NCBI GenBank assembly: GCA_011390385.1
Contig: JAABSN010000024.1
Coordinates: 1-26,892, forward strand
Direction: 5' to 3'
Length of the DNA: 26,892 bases
DNA from: Thioalkalivibrio nitratireducens
Lineage (GTDB): Bacteria > Pseudomonadota > Gammaproteobacteria > Ectothiorhodospirales > Ectothiorhodospiraceae
Shown here one piece after another: positions 15,450-25,200 of this stretch (its first letter is position 1; each line of letters opens with the position of its first letter). Made by a program: the position numbers and the translations under genes. The notes beneath the pieces are model-generated. The model was not told the DNA's origin. It ran no database searches and saw nothing but the letters and a program-made list of their open reading frames with translations.

Positions 15450-15988
15450 CCCCGCCTGCCGGGATACCAGTACGGCGGACCCCACGGGTCCCAGAAGGGA
15501 TCCCGGTAGATCACGCGCGGTTGCGGCTCTGCCGGGGGCCAGAGATGAACCGATGTGGCACCGATTTCCGGGAAGTTGTAGGGAAAGGAACCGATCACGC
15601 CTGGATTCGCGCCAATCACCGTGCCGCGAACAGTGACCGCGCGCAGCGGCGCGTGGACCTGGGGATCCAGGAAGTCAGGGACGAAGACATGGAAACGGCC
15701 CTCGCTCCGGTCGACGTCCTGCGGGCGCTCGTTGCGGGCCAGCGGACGCGAGACGACCTCGAGCCGAGTTCCGTCGGCAAGGTTGGTGACCTCGGCGATG
15801 GTGCCACCCCAAACCACGGTCCGACCCATGTACGCGTCGGGATCCTGCAGGACCTGCCCCACGCTCGGTTGGGTATCCGCGACAGGTTGGAGATCGTCCG
15901 GAACCGTGGCGCAACCGGCAGCAACCAGCAATGGCACGGAAAGAAGCGCGAACCGCAACGACACCCTGTGCTGCAAGAGTCGAGACAT
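15440..15988 (-). CDS. Slp-family outer-membrane lipoprotein, upstream paralog
   Basis: The 182-residue lipoprotein has a signal segment (about 9-25) and lipobox VAAGC (C26, followed by ATVP). Shared motifs with the next gene are WGGTIAEVTN, TRLEVVSRPL, GRFHVFVPDFLDP and VHLWP, which shows an old tandem duplication. The C-terminus is different: a proline/tryptophan/tyrosine-rich tail (DPFWDPWGPPYWYPG) that probably sits at the membrane surface. Two adjacent ATGs (15991, 15988) follow AAAAAAGG; the second has the better spacing. A 5-bp hairpin (GGAGC/GCTCC) lies just upstream of the ribosome site. It is the first gene of the slp pair. Confidence 0.87.
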   Translation of the reverse strand: MSRLLQHRVSLRFALLSVPLLVAAGCATVPDDLQPVADTQPSVGQVLQDPDAYMGRTVVWGGTIAEVTNLADGTRLEVVSRPLARNERPQDVDRSEGRFHVFVPDFLDPQVHAPLRAVTVRGTVIGANPGVIGSFPYNFPEIGATSVHLWPPAEPQPRVIYRDPFWDPWGPPYWYPGRRGWW

Positions 15989-16050
15989 CATCCTTTTTTG
16001 ACCCTGGAGCACAGCGCTCCGTTCCGTCGCGGCGATGCGAGGGGCTCGGG

Positions 16051-16290
16051 TCAATCCCCCGCCAGGTGCTGGTTCATGAAAGCGGCGGCCCGCATCAGCG
16101 CATCCCGAGTCGCCAGGTCGTCCGCGAAGGTGCGTACCGGCGGAGCCCGAAAATCGAACCCCCGGCCGACGCCGGGATAGGTCACCAACTGCACCGGGCG
16201 ATCCCGACCCTGAAGGCTGCTCACGGCCATATCGATGCCGCGCTTGCGCTGGTACTGCTCGTCGACGCCGACAAAGATCAACGCTGGCAG
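16051..16290 (-). pseudogene. 3' remnant of a dienelactone hydrolase gene
   Basis: On the minus strand about 80 codons match only the C-terminal quarter of dienelactone hydrolase-type alpha/beta hydrolases: PALIFVGVDE (strand before the catalytic Asp), PVQLVTYPGVGRGFDF, then a helical end AAAFMNQHL. The histidine normally found in the YPGAGHGFDF motif is replaced by arginine (codon 16162-16164). The nucleophile elbow and core are missing; upstream sequence to 16443 stays open but is not recognisable. It lies next to an intact member of the same superfamily on the other strand. It is best read as a decayed fragment; expression as a short protein cannot be excluded. Confidence 0.6.
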
Positions 16291-16460
16291 TACCAGTGCA
16301 TTGGCTCCGAGCGAAGGCGAACCCCCAATGGGAATCACCGGTCGACCCGACAGGAAACAGGGATCCCGTTGCGTCCACCCTGGTCCTGCATGATACTCAA
16401 TCCGCTTCCCCTGCCCGGGGAACCTCTGCAAGCGATACCCCACCCGATCAAGGAGAACCC

Positions 16461-17261
16461 ATGCGCCAATTACTGATCCTGTCTGTACTTGCCCTGTTCA
16501 CCATCGCCAATAGTGTCGTCGCCGAGCCAGCAGGCTCGATCCATGGCGAAGAGGTGGTCTATCACCACAATGGTGTGGAGTTGACGGGGTATCTCGCCCA
16601 CGATTCTTCGCTGGAAGGCCCGCGGCCGGGCGTGATCGTGGTGCACGAATGGTGGGGGCACGACGAGAACGCCCGCCGTCGCGCAGAAATGCTTGCCGAG
16701 GCCGGATACGTGGCCCTTGCGCTGGACATGTACGGGACCGGCAAGCTCGCCGAGCACCCGAGCACCGCACGGGAATTCGCAACTGCCGTGCGCACCAACC
16801 GCGACGTGATGATGGGCCGGTTTGCGGCCGCCGAGGCGCTGCTGCGCGAGCACGAATTGACTGCCGGCCAGCCGCTTGCCGCGATCGGCTACTGCTTCGG
16901 CGGCAGCGTGGTGCTGGAAGCCGCACGTGCCGGCGCCGACCTGGCGATGGTGGCGAGCTTCCACGGCGCACTGAACACCGGCAACCCCGCGCAGCCGGAT
17001 ACGGTCAAGGCCGACATCCTGATCTTCAATGGCGCCGAAGACCCGATGGTCCCCGCCGAGCAGATCGCCGCCTTCAGAGAAGAGATGGCCGCCGCCGGCG
17101 TGCTCTATACCTTCGTCGACTTCGCCGGCGCGACCCACAGTTTCACCAACCCGGGCGCCGACGCCATCGCCGAGAAATTCGGCATGCCCGTCGGCTACGA
17201 TGAGCGCGCCGACCGTGACTCGTGGAACTGGCTGATCGCCTACCTCAACGACCGGCTGTAG
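16461..17261 (+). CDS. Exported dienelactone hydrolase family protein
   Basis: This 266-residue alpha/beta hydrolase has a Sec signal peptide (residues 1-21, ending SVVA), so it should act in the periplasm, unlike classical cytosolic dienelactone hydrolases. The family residues are visible: E63 in HEWWGH, C145 in the nucleophile elbow GYCFGG, D194 in NGAEDPMVP and H226 in GATHSF. A Cys-Asp-His triad hydrolyses lactones or esters; the natural substrate here is unknown. The start ATG at 16461 lies 6 nt after AAGGAG. The neighbourhood holds no chlorocatechol pathway genes, so a degradative role is unlikely to be read from context. It converges with the GNAT-nitrilase gene, with about 96 nt between stops. 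Confidence 0.93.
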   Translation: MRQLLILSVLALFTIANSVVAEPAGSIHGEEVVYHHNGVELTGYLAHDSSLEGPRPGVIVVHEWWGHDENARRRAEMLAEAGYVALALDMYGTGKLAEHPSTAREFATAVRTNRDVMMGRFAAAEALLREHELTAGQPLAAIGYCFGGSVVLEAARAGADLAMVASFHGALNTGNPAQPDTVKADILIFNGAEDPMVPAEQIAAFREEMAAAGVLYTFVDFAGATHSFTNPGADAIAEKFGMPVGYDERADRDSWNWLIAYLNDRL

Positions 17262-17357
17262 TAGGCGACGAGCCCTCTCGCCGATCATCACGCGCGGGAA
17301 AACATCGGCTCACGTGTGCGTAGGGGGCGGGGAGGGGATCGGCCCGGGGCCGGCCTC

Positions 17358-18905
17358 CTACCTCCCCCCCTTCCACACCACCTCGTAGAGATCACGGCGG
17401 CGATCGCGCATGTTGCGTACCGAACCGTGGTTCCGCAACTCCTTCAGATTATCGAAGTCCAGGTCGACGATCAGCGTCATCTCGGTGTTCGGGGTGGCCT
17501 CGGCGGCAACCGCATCGTGCGGAAACGCGAAGTCCGACGGCGTGAAGACCGCGGCCTGGGAATACTGCATGTCCATGTTCTCGACCTTCGGCAGATTGCC
17601 GACGCTGCCGGAGATCACCACGTAGCACTCGTTCTCGATCGCCCGGGCCTGGGCGCAGCGGCGCACCCGCAGGTAGGCTGTCTTGGTGTCGGTCCAGAAC
17701 GGGACGAACAGGATCTGCAACCCCTTTTCCGCCATCAGGCGCGGCAGCTCCGGAAACTCGACGTCGTAGCAGATCAGGATTCCGACCTTGCCGAAGTCGG
17801 TATCGAAGACGTTGATCTCGTTGCCCCCCTGCAACCCCCAGAAGCTGACCTCGTCCGGGGTCACGTGAATCTTGTACTGGCGATCCCAGGTTCCGTCGCG
17901 ACGGCACAGGTAGGAGACGTTGCGCAGCACCTCGTCCGTGTACTCGGGCATGGTGCCGGCAATGATGTTGATATTGTAGGCAAGTGCCAGGCGCACCATT
18001 TCCTCGCGGATCGCCTCGGTGAACTCGGCCAGCCGCCGTACCGCCTCTGCCGGGTATTCCTGGTTGAACTGTCCCATCAGGGGACCGTTGAAGAATTCCG
18101 GGAACAGAACGGCGTCGGCGCGGTAACCGGACACGGCATCGACAAAGTACTCCATCTGCAGGAAGAGCTCGTCCAGTGTCGCCGTCGGACGCATCTGCCA
18201 TTGCACCACGCCGACCCGCACATCGGAGCGGCTGCCGCCGATCAGCTTCTCCTTCTCCTCGTAGTAAATGTTCAGCCACTCGATCAGCGTCGCGTAGGCG
18301 CCGGATTTGTCGTCCGCTGGCAGGTAGTCGGTGATGATCTTGCGAACATGGAAGTCGTTGGCGAGCTGGAAGGTCAGGATCGGGTCGGTGATCTCGTGAT
18401 TTTTCACCTTTTCCACGTACTGTTGCGGGGTCATCTCTTCCGCAACCTTCGCGTATCCCGGGATCCGCCCGCCGGCAACGATCGCGCGCAGGTTCAGCTT
18501 CTCGCAGAGTTCCTTGCGCGCGTCATAAAGACGGCGGCCCAGCCGCAGGCCGCGGTAATCCGGATGTACGAAGATATCCACACCGTAGAGAGTGTCGCCA
18601 TCGGGATCGTGGGTGGTCAGGAAACCATTGCCGGTGATCTGCCAGTAGCTGTGCTGGTCACCGAAGCGGCGGTACTCGACGATCAGGCTGATCGCCGCCG
18701 CTACCACCTTGCCGTTATCCTCGATGCAGATCTGGCCTTCGGGAAAACGCGTGACCTGGGAGGTGAACTGATCCTGACTCCAGGCGCCGTCCAGATCCGG
18801 ATAGACCCGTTCCATGATCTCGCAGATATCCGGATAGTCTTCCAAACGGGTCTGGCGCAGCGTCAGTCGATGCGGGGTCACTCCCGTGTCGTGATTATCG
18901 GTCAT
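17358..18905 (-). CDS. Bifunctional GNAT acetyltransferase / carbon-nitrogen hydrolase fusion
   Basis: This 515-residue cytosolic protein joins two enzymes. Residues about 12-195 are a GNAT N-acetyltransferase domain with the acetyl-CoA loop RGLRLG (118-123) after VDIFVHPDY. Residues about 228-505 are a nitrilase-superfamily domain with the full triad E270 (FPEFF), K345 (YKIHVTP) and C379 (ICYDVEFPE). Nitrilase-family enzymes cleave amide or nitrile C-N bonds. The fusion is conserved in several bacteria, but its substrate is not established; one idea is acetylation coupled to amide hydrolysis of an amine metabolite. The ATG at 18905 has no clear ribosome site. A GTG at 18974 would add 23 poorly conserved residues. 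Confidence 0.93.
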   Translation of the reverse strand: MTDNHDTGVTPHRLTLRQTRLEDYPDICEIMERVYPDLDGAWSQDQFTSQVTRFPEGQICIEDNGKVVAAAISLIVEYRRFGDQHSYWQITGNGFLTTHDPDGDTLYGVDIFVHPDYRGLRLGRRLYDARKELCEKLNLRAIVAGGRIPGYAKVAEEMTPQQYVEKVKNHEITDPILTFQLANDFHVRKIITDYLPADDKSGAYATLIEWLNIYYEEKEKLIGGSRSDVRVGVVQWQMRPTATLDELFLQMEYFVDAVSGYRADAVLFPEFFNGPLMGQFNQEYPAEAVRRLAEFTEAIREEMVRLALAYNINIIAGTMPEYTDEVLRNVSYLCRRDGTWDRQYKIHVTPDEVSFWGLQGGNEINVFDTDFGKVGILICYDVEFPELPRLMAEKGLQILFVPFWTDTKTAYLRVRRCAQARAIENECYVVISGSVGNLPKVENMDMQYSQAAVFTPSDFAFPHDAVAAEATPNTEMTLIVDLDFDNLKELRNHGSVRNMRDRRRDLYEVVWKGGR

Positions 18906-19020
18906 TGGTTTGAAGCCCGGATCGTAGTGGAGGGTCCGACGATTCTGGCCTTTGCCGCGGATCCCGGCAACCACATACGTTCGCTCTCATGGCCTCTCGC
19001 CCACCCCTGACGATGAACGG

Positions 19021-19054
19021 CGCAGGGTGCCAATGAGAGTGGCGAATTGCGCCG
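19021..19054 (+). repeat. Dispersed hairpin repeat, copy 2
   Basis: This copy is in the opposite orientation to copies 1 and 3 and more divergent. It keeps GGTGCCAATGAG and GCGAATTG. Its right arm is ATTGCGCC instead of ATTGCACC, which still pairs with GGTGCCAAT through a G-U wobble, so the hairpin is preserved. Similarity to copy 1 continues into TCGAGGCCC. Confidence 0.65.
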
Positions 19055-19098
19055 ATCGAGGCCCCGAGGGCTTGGCGCCGGGGCCGGCGCGGTTCCGT

Positions 19099-19127
19099 TT
19101 GATACCCATTGTTTTCGGGCCCATACT
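19099..19127 (+). promoter_or_regulatory. Candidate sigma-70 promoter of the GGDEF-EAL gene
   Basis: TTGATA (19099-19104, 5/6) and CATACT (19122-19127, 4/6) are separated by exactly 17 bp. The predicted leader is about 255 nt. It is the best promoter match in the region. Confidence 0.4.
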
Positions 19128-19389
19128 GATCGAACGGTCGCACAGAAAATCCGGTGACCATGAAGCATGATCAGGCACGCTGGCACCAGGCGGGCAAGTA
19201 CGGGAACAACGAGCTTCTGTTGAACTTGCCCCATGCTGCGCCGTTGTGCTCGGTGAAGCGATCCGGTAGCGAACGTTCCGCGTGGCTGGCAAGGGTTTCA
19301 TCCAAAGTGCTCTTGCGCCAGCGCCGTTGCGAGGATCATCGGACAGCCGACCCGAGTTCCCGTCCGCGTCGGCAGACATCGGGACTGCA

Positions 19390-22218
19390 GTGAAACGCAA
19401 GACTGGACATGTCCTTCGCACGTCGATCGCCGGCCTCGCGTGGCTCGTAACCGGCGTCGTGCCACCTGTGCTACAGGCGGGAAGCAAGGCGCCCGAGGCA
19501 ACCATCGATTCGGCAGCATCGACTCACCTCTCCTCCGATCGTGCTTTACCCATCCATCCGCGCGACTTCCTGCGTGCCTACCCCGTTGCGACCGGCATCG
19601 GCGGCGCATTGGCACTGCTCCTCACAGGAGGGCTGGCGGCCTCGCTCGTGGTCAACCGCAACCTGGCCAGAAAACGGCGACTTGCGGAACAGTCCGGCCG
19701 GACCCATGAGAACCTGATCACGGAAATCACGGAACGCGAGCGTTTACTGAACACGATGTCCCAACTGTCCGGCACCGGCGGCTGGCAGCTCGACGCCGAC
19801 TCCGGCAAGGTCACCTGGACCGAACAGACCTTCGCGATTCACGACCTGCCCGTATCGGATCAGTCCTCGCTGAAACAGGCGCTCGCCTTCTACCATGATT
19901 CCGACCGAGAGAGACTCGAGGCCGCCATCGAGCGATCGATCGCGAATGGCGAACCCTACGATCTGACGCTGAACATGACCACGGCAAAAGGGCGAGAGGT
20001 AATCGTCCACAGTTTGTGCCAGCCATTGCTGCGGGAAGGACGCGTGGTGAAGCTGGTGGGAGCTTTTCAGGATGTGACCGAAACCACCCTGAACCAGCGC
20101 CGACTCGCCGAGGCCGAACGTCGTTTCCGCCAGATATTCGAGCAGAGCCCTGCCGCCATCACGGTTCACGACGCCGACTCGGGAACGATCCTGGGTGCCA
20201 ACCGGGCGGGTTGGGAGCGTTATGCTGCGACATCGCTCGCAGACCTCCAGCACCGGCAACACCTGATCTGGGGCGACGAGCCCTATGATTTTCGCAGCGC
20301 TCTGGCATGGATCCACCGGGCCCGGGACAACGGTCGCCAACGCTTCGAATGGCAGTCACACAAACTGAATGGCGAGATCGTCTGGGAGGATGTCACGCTG
20401 ACACCGATGTGGTTCGATGACGGCGACTCGGTGCTGGCCATCGCTCTTGATATGACGGAACGGCACTCGCTCGAAACCTCGCTGCGCGAGAGCGAGGCGC
20501 GTTTTCGGACCCTCATCGATCGCATTCCGGCCGTAGCGGTACAAGGGTTCGCTGCTGACGGCTCGGTCCGTTACTGGAATATTGCGGCGGAGCGGCTTTA
20601 TGGTTATTCGGCTGCGGAGGCAATGGGAGCCAACATCCTGGAGCTGATCGTCCCTCCCGATCGACGCGAGGTTGTTGCACAGAAATTGGACGATCTGCTG
20701 CACACGCGCGACCTGCCCCCACCGAGCGAGCTGGAGCTGCTGCACAAGGATGGCACGCGCGTACCGGTCCTGACCTCCTACGCGATCGTCGAGCGACCCG
20801 GGCACGATGTGGAAGTGTTCTGCATGGATGTGGACCTGAGCGAACAGAAACGCCACCAGGCGGAACTCACCCGTATCGCCAACTACGACACCCTGACCGG
20901 ACTTCCCAATCGTCACCTGCTGGCCGAACTGATGGAACGGTTACGCGCGCGTGCCGACCGGAACAACAGCGCTTTCGCGCTCTGCTATCTCGATCTCGAT
21001 CGGTTCAAACCGATCAACGACACCTACGGCCACGCCGTCGGCGACCAGGTGCTGATCGAGGTAGCCGATCGCCTGCGCCGAGTGGTGCGCGGCAGCGACG
21101 TCGTGTCACGCCTTGGGGGCGACGAGTTCGTGGTCCTTCTCGAGGGCCTGGGCGAAGGGCCCGACCTCGGGAACCGCCTGAGCCATATCCTCGACAGTCT
21201 GGCAAACGATATTCGGGTCGACGATCTGGTCCTGAATGTACAGGCCAGCATCGGTGTGACCATCTACCCGAACGATTCCGCGGAACCGGACACTCTCCTG
21301 AGACATGCGGATCAGGCCATGTACCACGCCAAGGCCCAGGGCCGCAACTGCTATCGCCTGTTCGACACGCGGCTCGAACAGAATCAGCAGCAACGACGAC
21401 AGCAACTGGAGGAAATCGCCGATGCCCTCGACCAGGGCCAGCTTCACCTGGTCTATCAGCCCAAGGTACATATGGGCACCGGCGAAGTCATCGGCCTCGA
21501 AGGGCTGATCCGCTGGAATCACCCTGACCGGGGATTGCTCCTTCCACACCGTTTCCTGGACACGATCCACGGCTCGAACCTCGAACGGGCGCTTGGCGGG
21601 TTTGTCATGGATCGGGCGCTGACACAGATGGCGATCTGGACCCGGGAGGGTCTCGAACTTCCGATCAGCATCAACCTGACCGGCCATGATCTGTTGCGGC
21701 AGGGGTTTATCGAGGAGTTACGCACCGCACTTGCACACCAGCCGAAGATCGACCCGTCCTGGCTCGAAATCGAGATTCTGGAAACAACGGCGATGGATGA
21801 CGAGAACCGTGCGATTGCCGCCCTCAACGCCTGCCGCGGCTTGGGTGTACGGGTGGCGCTGGATGATTTCGGTACCGGCTATTCCTCGCTCGGTCACCTT
21901 CACTCGCTGCCGGTGGATGTCCTGAAGATCGACCAGACCTTTGTTCGTGACATGCTCACCGATATCAGCGACTACAGCATCGTGCAAAGCGTGATCAGTC
22001 TCGCCCACGCATTCAACCTCGAGGTGATCGCCGAGGGCGTCGAAACCCGCGAACAGGGCACTGCGCTGCTCGCACTCGGCTGTCCGCACGCCCAGGGCTA
22101 TGCCCTTGCCCACCCGATGCCACCCGAGGAGATCCCGGCGTGGCTCGCGCACTGGTACGAAGAAAAGCCATGGAGGCGGCTCTCGGTTGGTGCATCGGCA
22201 GCACCTGACGATCCGTAA
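19390..22218 (+). CDS. PAS-GGDEF-EAL cyclic-di-GMP turnover protein
   Basis: From GTG 19390 the protein has 942 residues: a signal-like segment (about 10-28), a second hydrophobic helix (about 65-86), a coiled coil, three PAS-like domains (about 120-235, 245-365, 370-490), then GGDEF and EAL domains. The cyclase motif GGDEF is intact (576-580). An inhibitory RxxD site (RGSD, 567-570) lies five residues before it. The phosphodiesterase signature reads EGL (704-706) instead of EAL, but the other metal and substrate residues are present: ISINLTG, the E of EILETTAM, DDFGTGYSS, VLKID, EVIAEGVET and HAQGYALAHPMP. Both activities are therefore possible; which dominates cannot be told. The start is uncertain: GTG 19390 precedes a signal-like sequence; GTG 19282 is also open. 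It converges with the hybrid kinase gene. Confidence 0.93.
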   Translation: MKRKTGHVLRTSIAGLAWLVTGVVPPVLQAGSKAPEATIDSAASTHLSSDRALPIHPRDFLRAYPVATGIGGALALLLTGGLAASLVVNRNLARKRRLAEQSGRTHENLITEITERERLLNTMSQLSGTGGWQLDADSGKVTWTEQTFAIHDLPVSDQSSLKQALAFYHDSDRERLEAAIERSIANGEPYDLTLNMTTAKGREVIVHSLCQPLLREGRVVKLVGAFQDVTETTLNQRRLAEAERRFRQIFEQSPAAITVHDADSGTILGANRAGWERYAATSLADLQHRQHLIWGDEPYDFRSALAWIHRARDNGRQRFEWQSHKLNGEIVWEDVTLTPMWFDDGDSVLAIALDMTERHSLETSLRESEARFRTLIDRIPAVAVQGFAADGSVRYWNIAAERLYGYSAAEAMGANILELIVPPDRREVVAQKLDDLLHTRDLPPPSELELLHKDGTRVPVLTSYAIVERPGHDVEVFCMDVDLSEQKRHQAELTRIANYDTLTGLPNRHLLAELMERLRARADRNNSAFALCYLDLDRFKPINDTYGHAVGDQVLIEVADRLRRVVRGSDVVSRLGGDEFVVLLEGLGEGPDLGNRLSHILDSLANDIRVDDLVLNVQASIGVTIYPNDSAEPDTLLRHADQAMYHAKAQGRNCYRLFDTRLEQNQQQRRQQLEEIADALDQGQLHLVYQPKVHMGTGEVIGLEGLIRWNHPDRGLLLPHRFLDTIHGSNLERALGGFVMDRALTQMAIWTREGLELPISINLTGHDLLRQGFIEELRTALAHQPKIDPSWLEIEILETTAMDDENRAIAALNACRGLGVRVALDDFGTGYSSLGHLHSLPVDVLKIDQTFVRDMLTDISDYSIVQSVISLAHAFNLEVIAEGVETREQGTALLALGCPHAQGYALAHPMPPEEIPAWLAHWYEEKPWRRLSVGASAAPDDP

Positions 22219-22286
22219 CGGACCATGCGCGGAAACGGAAATCGGTATACGCGCAGCTGCGATGGCAGGCACATGCCCAACCTCGC

Positions 22287-25200
22287 TCATTCCTCGTCCG
22301 ACCCCGGGTCACCCGCATCCAGCCACTTCAGCAGCAACGCGTACAGCACCGTTGGTTCCACCGGCTTGGTCACGAAGTCGTTCATGCCCACGGCCAGGCA
22401 CGCCTTCCGGTCCTCGTCGAAGGCGTTCGCGGTCATCGCCAGGATCGGTATGTCGCGCCACCCCGGCAAGTCACGAATCGCCCGCGTTGCTTCAAGCCCG
22501 TCCATCACCGGCATCTGCATGTCCATCAGCACCACGTCATAGACCTGCCGCCGCGCTTTTGCCACGGCGGCCCGCCCGTGTTCCGCCACGTCCACCGTCA
22601 GGTCCGCACTGCGCAAAAGTTCCAGCGCCATTTCCCGATTGATGAAATTGTCCTCTACCATCAGTACCCGTGCCCCTGCATGTCGGGTACGAAGCTGTTC
22701 CTCCGCGTCTGTCAACGCCTCCCGTGGCGGAACCTTCGACTCGATACCATGCCCACGCTGCAGCCGCACCTGAAACCAGAATGTACTGCCCACCCCGGAC
22801 GTACTCTCGACCCCTACCTCGCCGCCCATCAATTCGACCAGCCGCCGGGTGATCACCAGGCCAAGCCCCGTCCCCCCGAAGCGCCGAGAGGTCGACGCAT
22901 CCGCCTGTTCGAACGCCCGAAACAGCCGCACCCGCTGTTCCGGTCCAATGCCGATGCCGGTATCCTCGACCTCGAACCGCATCAGTGACCCCGTTTCGTC
23001 CTCCTCGAGCAACCGCACACGCAGCGTCACTCGACCCCGGTCAGTAAACTTCACTGCGTTGGCTGCATAATTGAGCAGCGCCTGCCGCAGCCGCGTCGGG
23101 TCTCCGCGCAACCACTCCGGCACTCCGACGGTGTCCATCTCCACTTCCAGACCCTTTGCCGCCGCCGACCCGGCAATCAGCGAACGCACGTTATCCAGCA
23201 CCACCGACAACGAAAAACCTGTGTCTTCCAATTGCAGATGCCCAGCCTCGATCTTCGACAGATCCAGAATGTCGTTGATCAGCGACAGCAGGTGGCGGCC
23301 GGCTCCATCGATCTGACCCAGCCGCTCCATCTCGGCTTCGGTCGCCTCCGAACGCAGCAAGTGCGTCAGCCCGAGAATCGCATTCAGCGGCGTGCGGATC
23401 TCGTGCGACATGTTGGCCAGAAATGCACTCTTGGCCGTGTTCGCGGCCTCGGCACGCCGCCGTGCCTCCTCCAGTTCGGCGGTGCGCTTCTCCACCAGCC
23501 GTTCCAGATGCAGCCGATACTGCTCAAGTTCCGCGGCAATCCCCTTCTTTTCGGTCACATCCATCAGCACGCCGTGCATCGATGTCACCGTGCCCGCCTC
23601 ATTCCGGGTCAGCCAGGTGTGATCCTCCACCCAGATCCAGTGACCCTCGCCATGGCGAACCCGGTATTCCTGCAGGTATTCGTCCGGCCCGTGTGCCAGA
23701 TATCCCCCGACATCGCGTTCGACAGCCGGCAGGTCTTCCGGGTGAATCAGCTGGGCATAATCGATTCGACCCGAAAAGAAATCCTCCGGCCGATAGCCGA
23801 ACTGAGAAATGTTCTCGCTGACATAGGTTGGCGGCCAGCCGGCCGCGTTTCTCCAGGTGATCGCAACCACTGGCGAACGTTCGACGATCTCCGACAGATA
23901 TTGCAGACGCCGCCTGGATTCCTCGCGTTCGGTCACATCCAGCATCAGACCCTGCAGGTACGCGGGCTGCCCGGCTTCGTCAATGCACTCGCCGATATCC
24001 TGGATATTCCGCCAGCGGCCTTCCGAAGTCCGCAGCCGATATTCGAGCGACAGTGGGCCGCCCGAGCAGGACCACTCCCGCAACTCATCCAGCACTCGCT
24101 TCCGGTCGTCCGGATGGAGGAGACCGATCCAGAAGTCGGGCCCGTCGAGCCATTCCGTCGTGCTGTAACCCAACTCGGCGATTCGGGGACTGATGTAGAT
24201 GCTGCGCCTCGGGTCATCCGGTATCGTCCGGTATATGATGGCCGGAACCTGCTCGGTCAGAAGCCGGAAACTCCTCTCGCTCTCCTCCAATGCCCGCTTC
24301 GCGGCAATCGCCTCCTCCATCAACCGGACTGCGGTCAGTCTTGCCTGCTCCTGCTCCTGCAACGCCTGTCGGTGTTCCTGTTCGCGCTTTGCTTCGCTGC
24401 GAACGAGCGCCGCTTCCGCCGCCTTGCGTGCACTCACGTCGTGGACGATCGAGTAGACGAGGGTGCGGCCGGAAATCTCGATCGGGCCGCTGAACACCTC
24501 GACATCACTGATCGTGCCATCGGCACGGCGATGCCGGAACTCGGAGTGGCCGATCCCGGCGTTGGCCGTCCCCTGCGCCTCGGCCGCCACCGCTTCGGGC
24601 GAAGACGCATCGATTTCCGACATGCGCATGGACTTGAGGTGCTCGCGCGACCAGCCATAGAAACGCTCTGCAGCACCATTGGCATCAACGACCGCACCAG
24701 TGCCGGGCTCGACGATGAGCATGACTGAATGATTGTTCTCGAAAAGACTGTGGTAGCGCGCCTCCTGTTCCTTCAGCGCGGCGAGGTCACGCCGACGTCG
24801 CAGGTGCTCGATCAGCAACAGGCCCAGCGCCAATGTCAGCAGCGGGTAGATCAGCATCACCGGCAGACTGACTGCGGTCAGGACCGAACGCGCTGTTTCC
24901 CAGGGCAGCGTGAGCATGAGGGCGAGCATGACCACGTGCACAACCACGCCAAGACCGAGCAGTGAGGATCCATCGATTTCCATCGGCGGACTGCGAACCG
25001 CTCTGCGCCAGAGCAAGCCGATGAGGCCGGAAGCCAGGATGACCGAAACGCCAGTGAATGCGGCCGTACCACCGATGAACAACCGGTAGACCGCGGCCAT
25101 GGCCATGCCGATCAGCGTCGGCACCGGACCCAGAAACAGACCGCTGATCGAAAGCAGCACGGAGCGCGTATCGAAGATCACCCCGGGCATCAACGTGGCG

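Larger units (their letters stand above)
18906..19389. other. Divergent intergenic region between GNAT-nitrilase and GGDEF-EAL genes
   Basis: It contains copy 2 of the dispersed repeat (19021-19054) and a good candidate promoter (19099-19127) pointing toward the GGDEF-EAL gene. An open frame from 19154 to 19393 ends in a GTGA overlap with the GTG start chosen for that gene, but its arginine/serine-rich product resembles no protein I know. In-frame codons back to GTG 19282 could also belong to the GGDEF-EAL gene. Confidence 0.5.

Noticed and set aside
17316..19010. 564-codon open frame on the plus strand opposite the GNAT-nitrilase gene
   Set aside because: It mirrors the codon pattern of the real gene and has no recognisable domain.
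19154..19393. 79-codon frame ending in a GTGA overlap with the chosen GGDEF-EAL start
   Set aside because: The product is Arg/Ser-rich and featureless, and the GGDEF-EAL start is itself uncertain, so the overlap may be coincidence.
23232..24728. 498-codon open frame opposite the hybrid kinase
   Set aside because: It is an antisense shadow of the PAS-kinase region.
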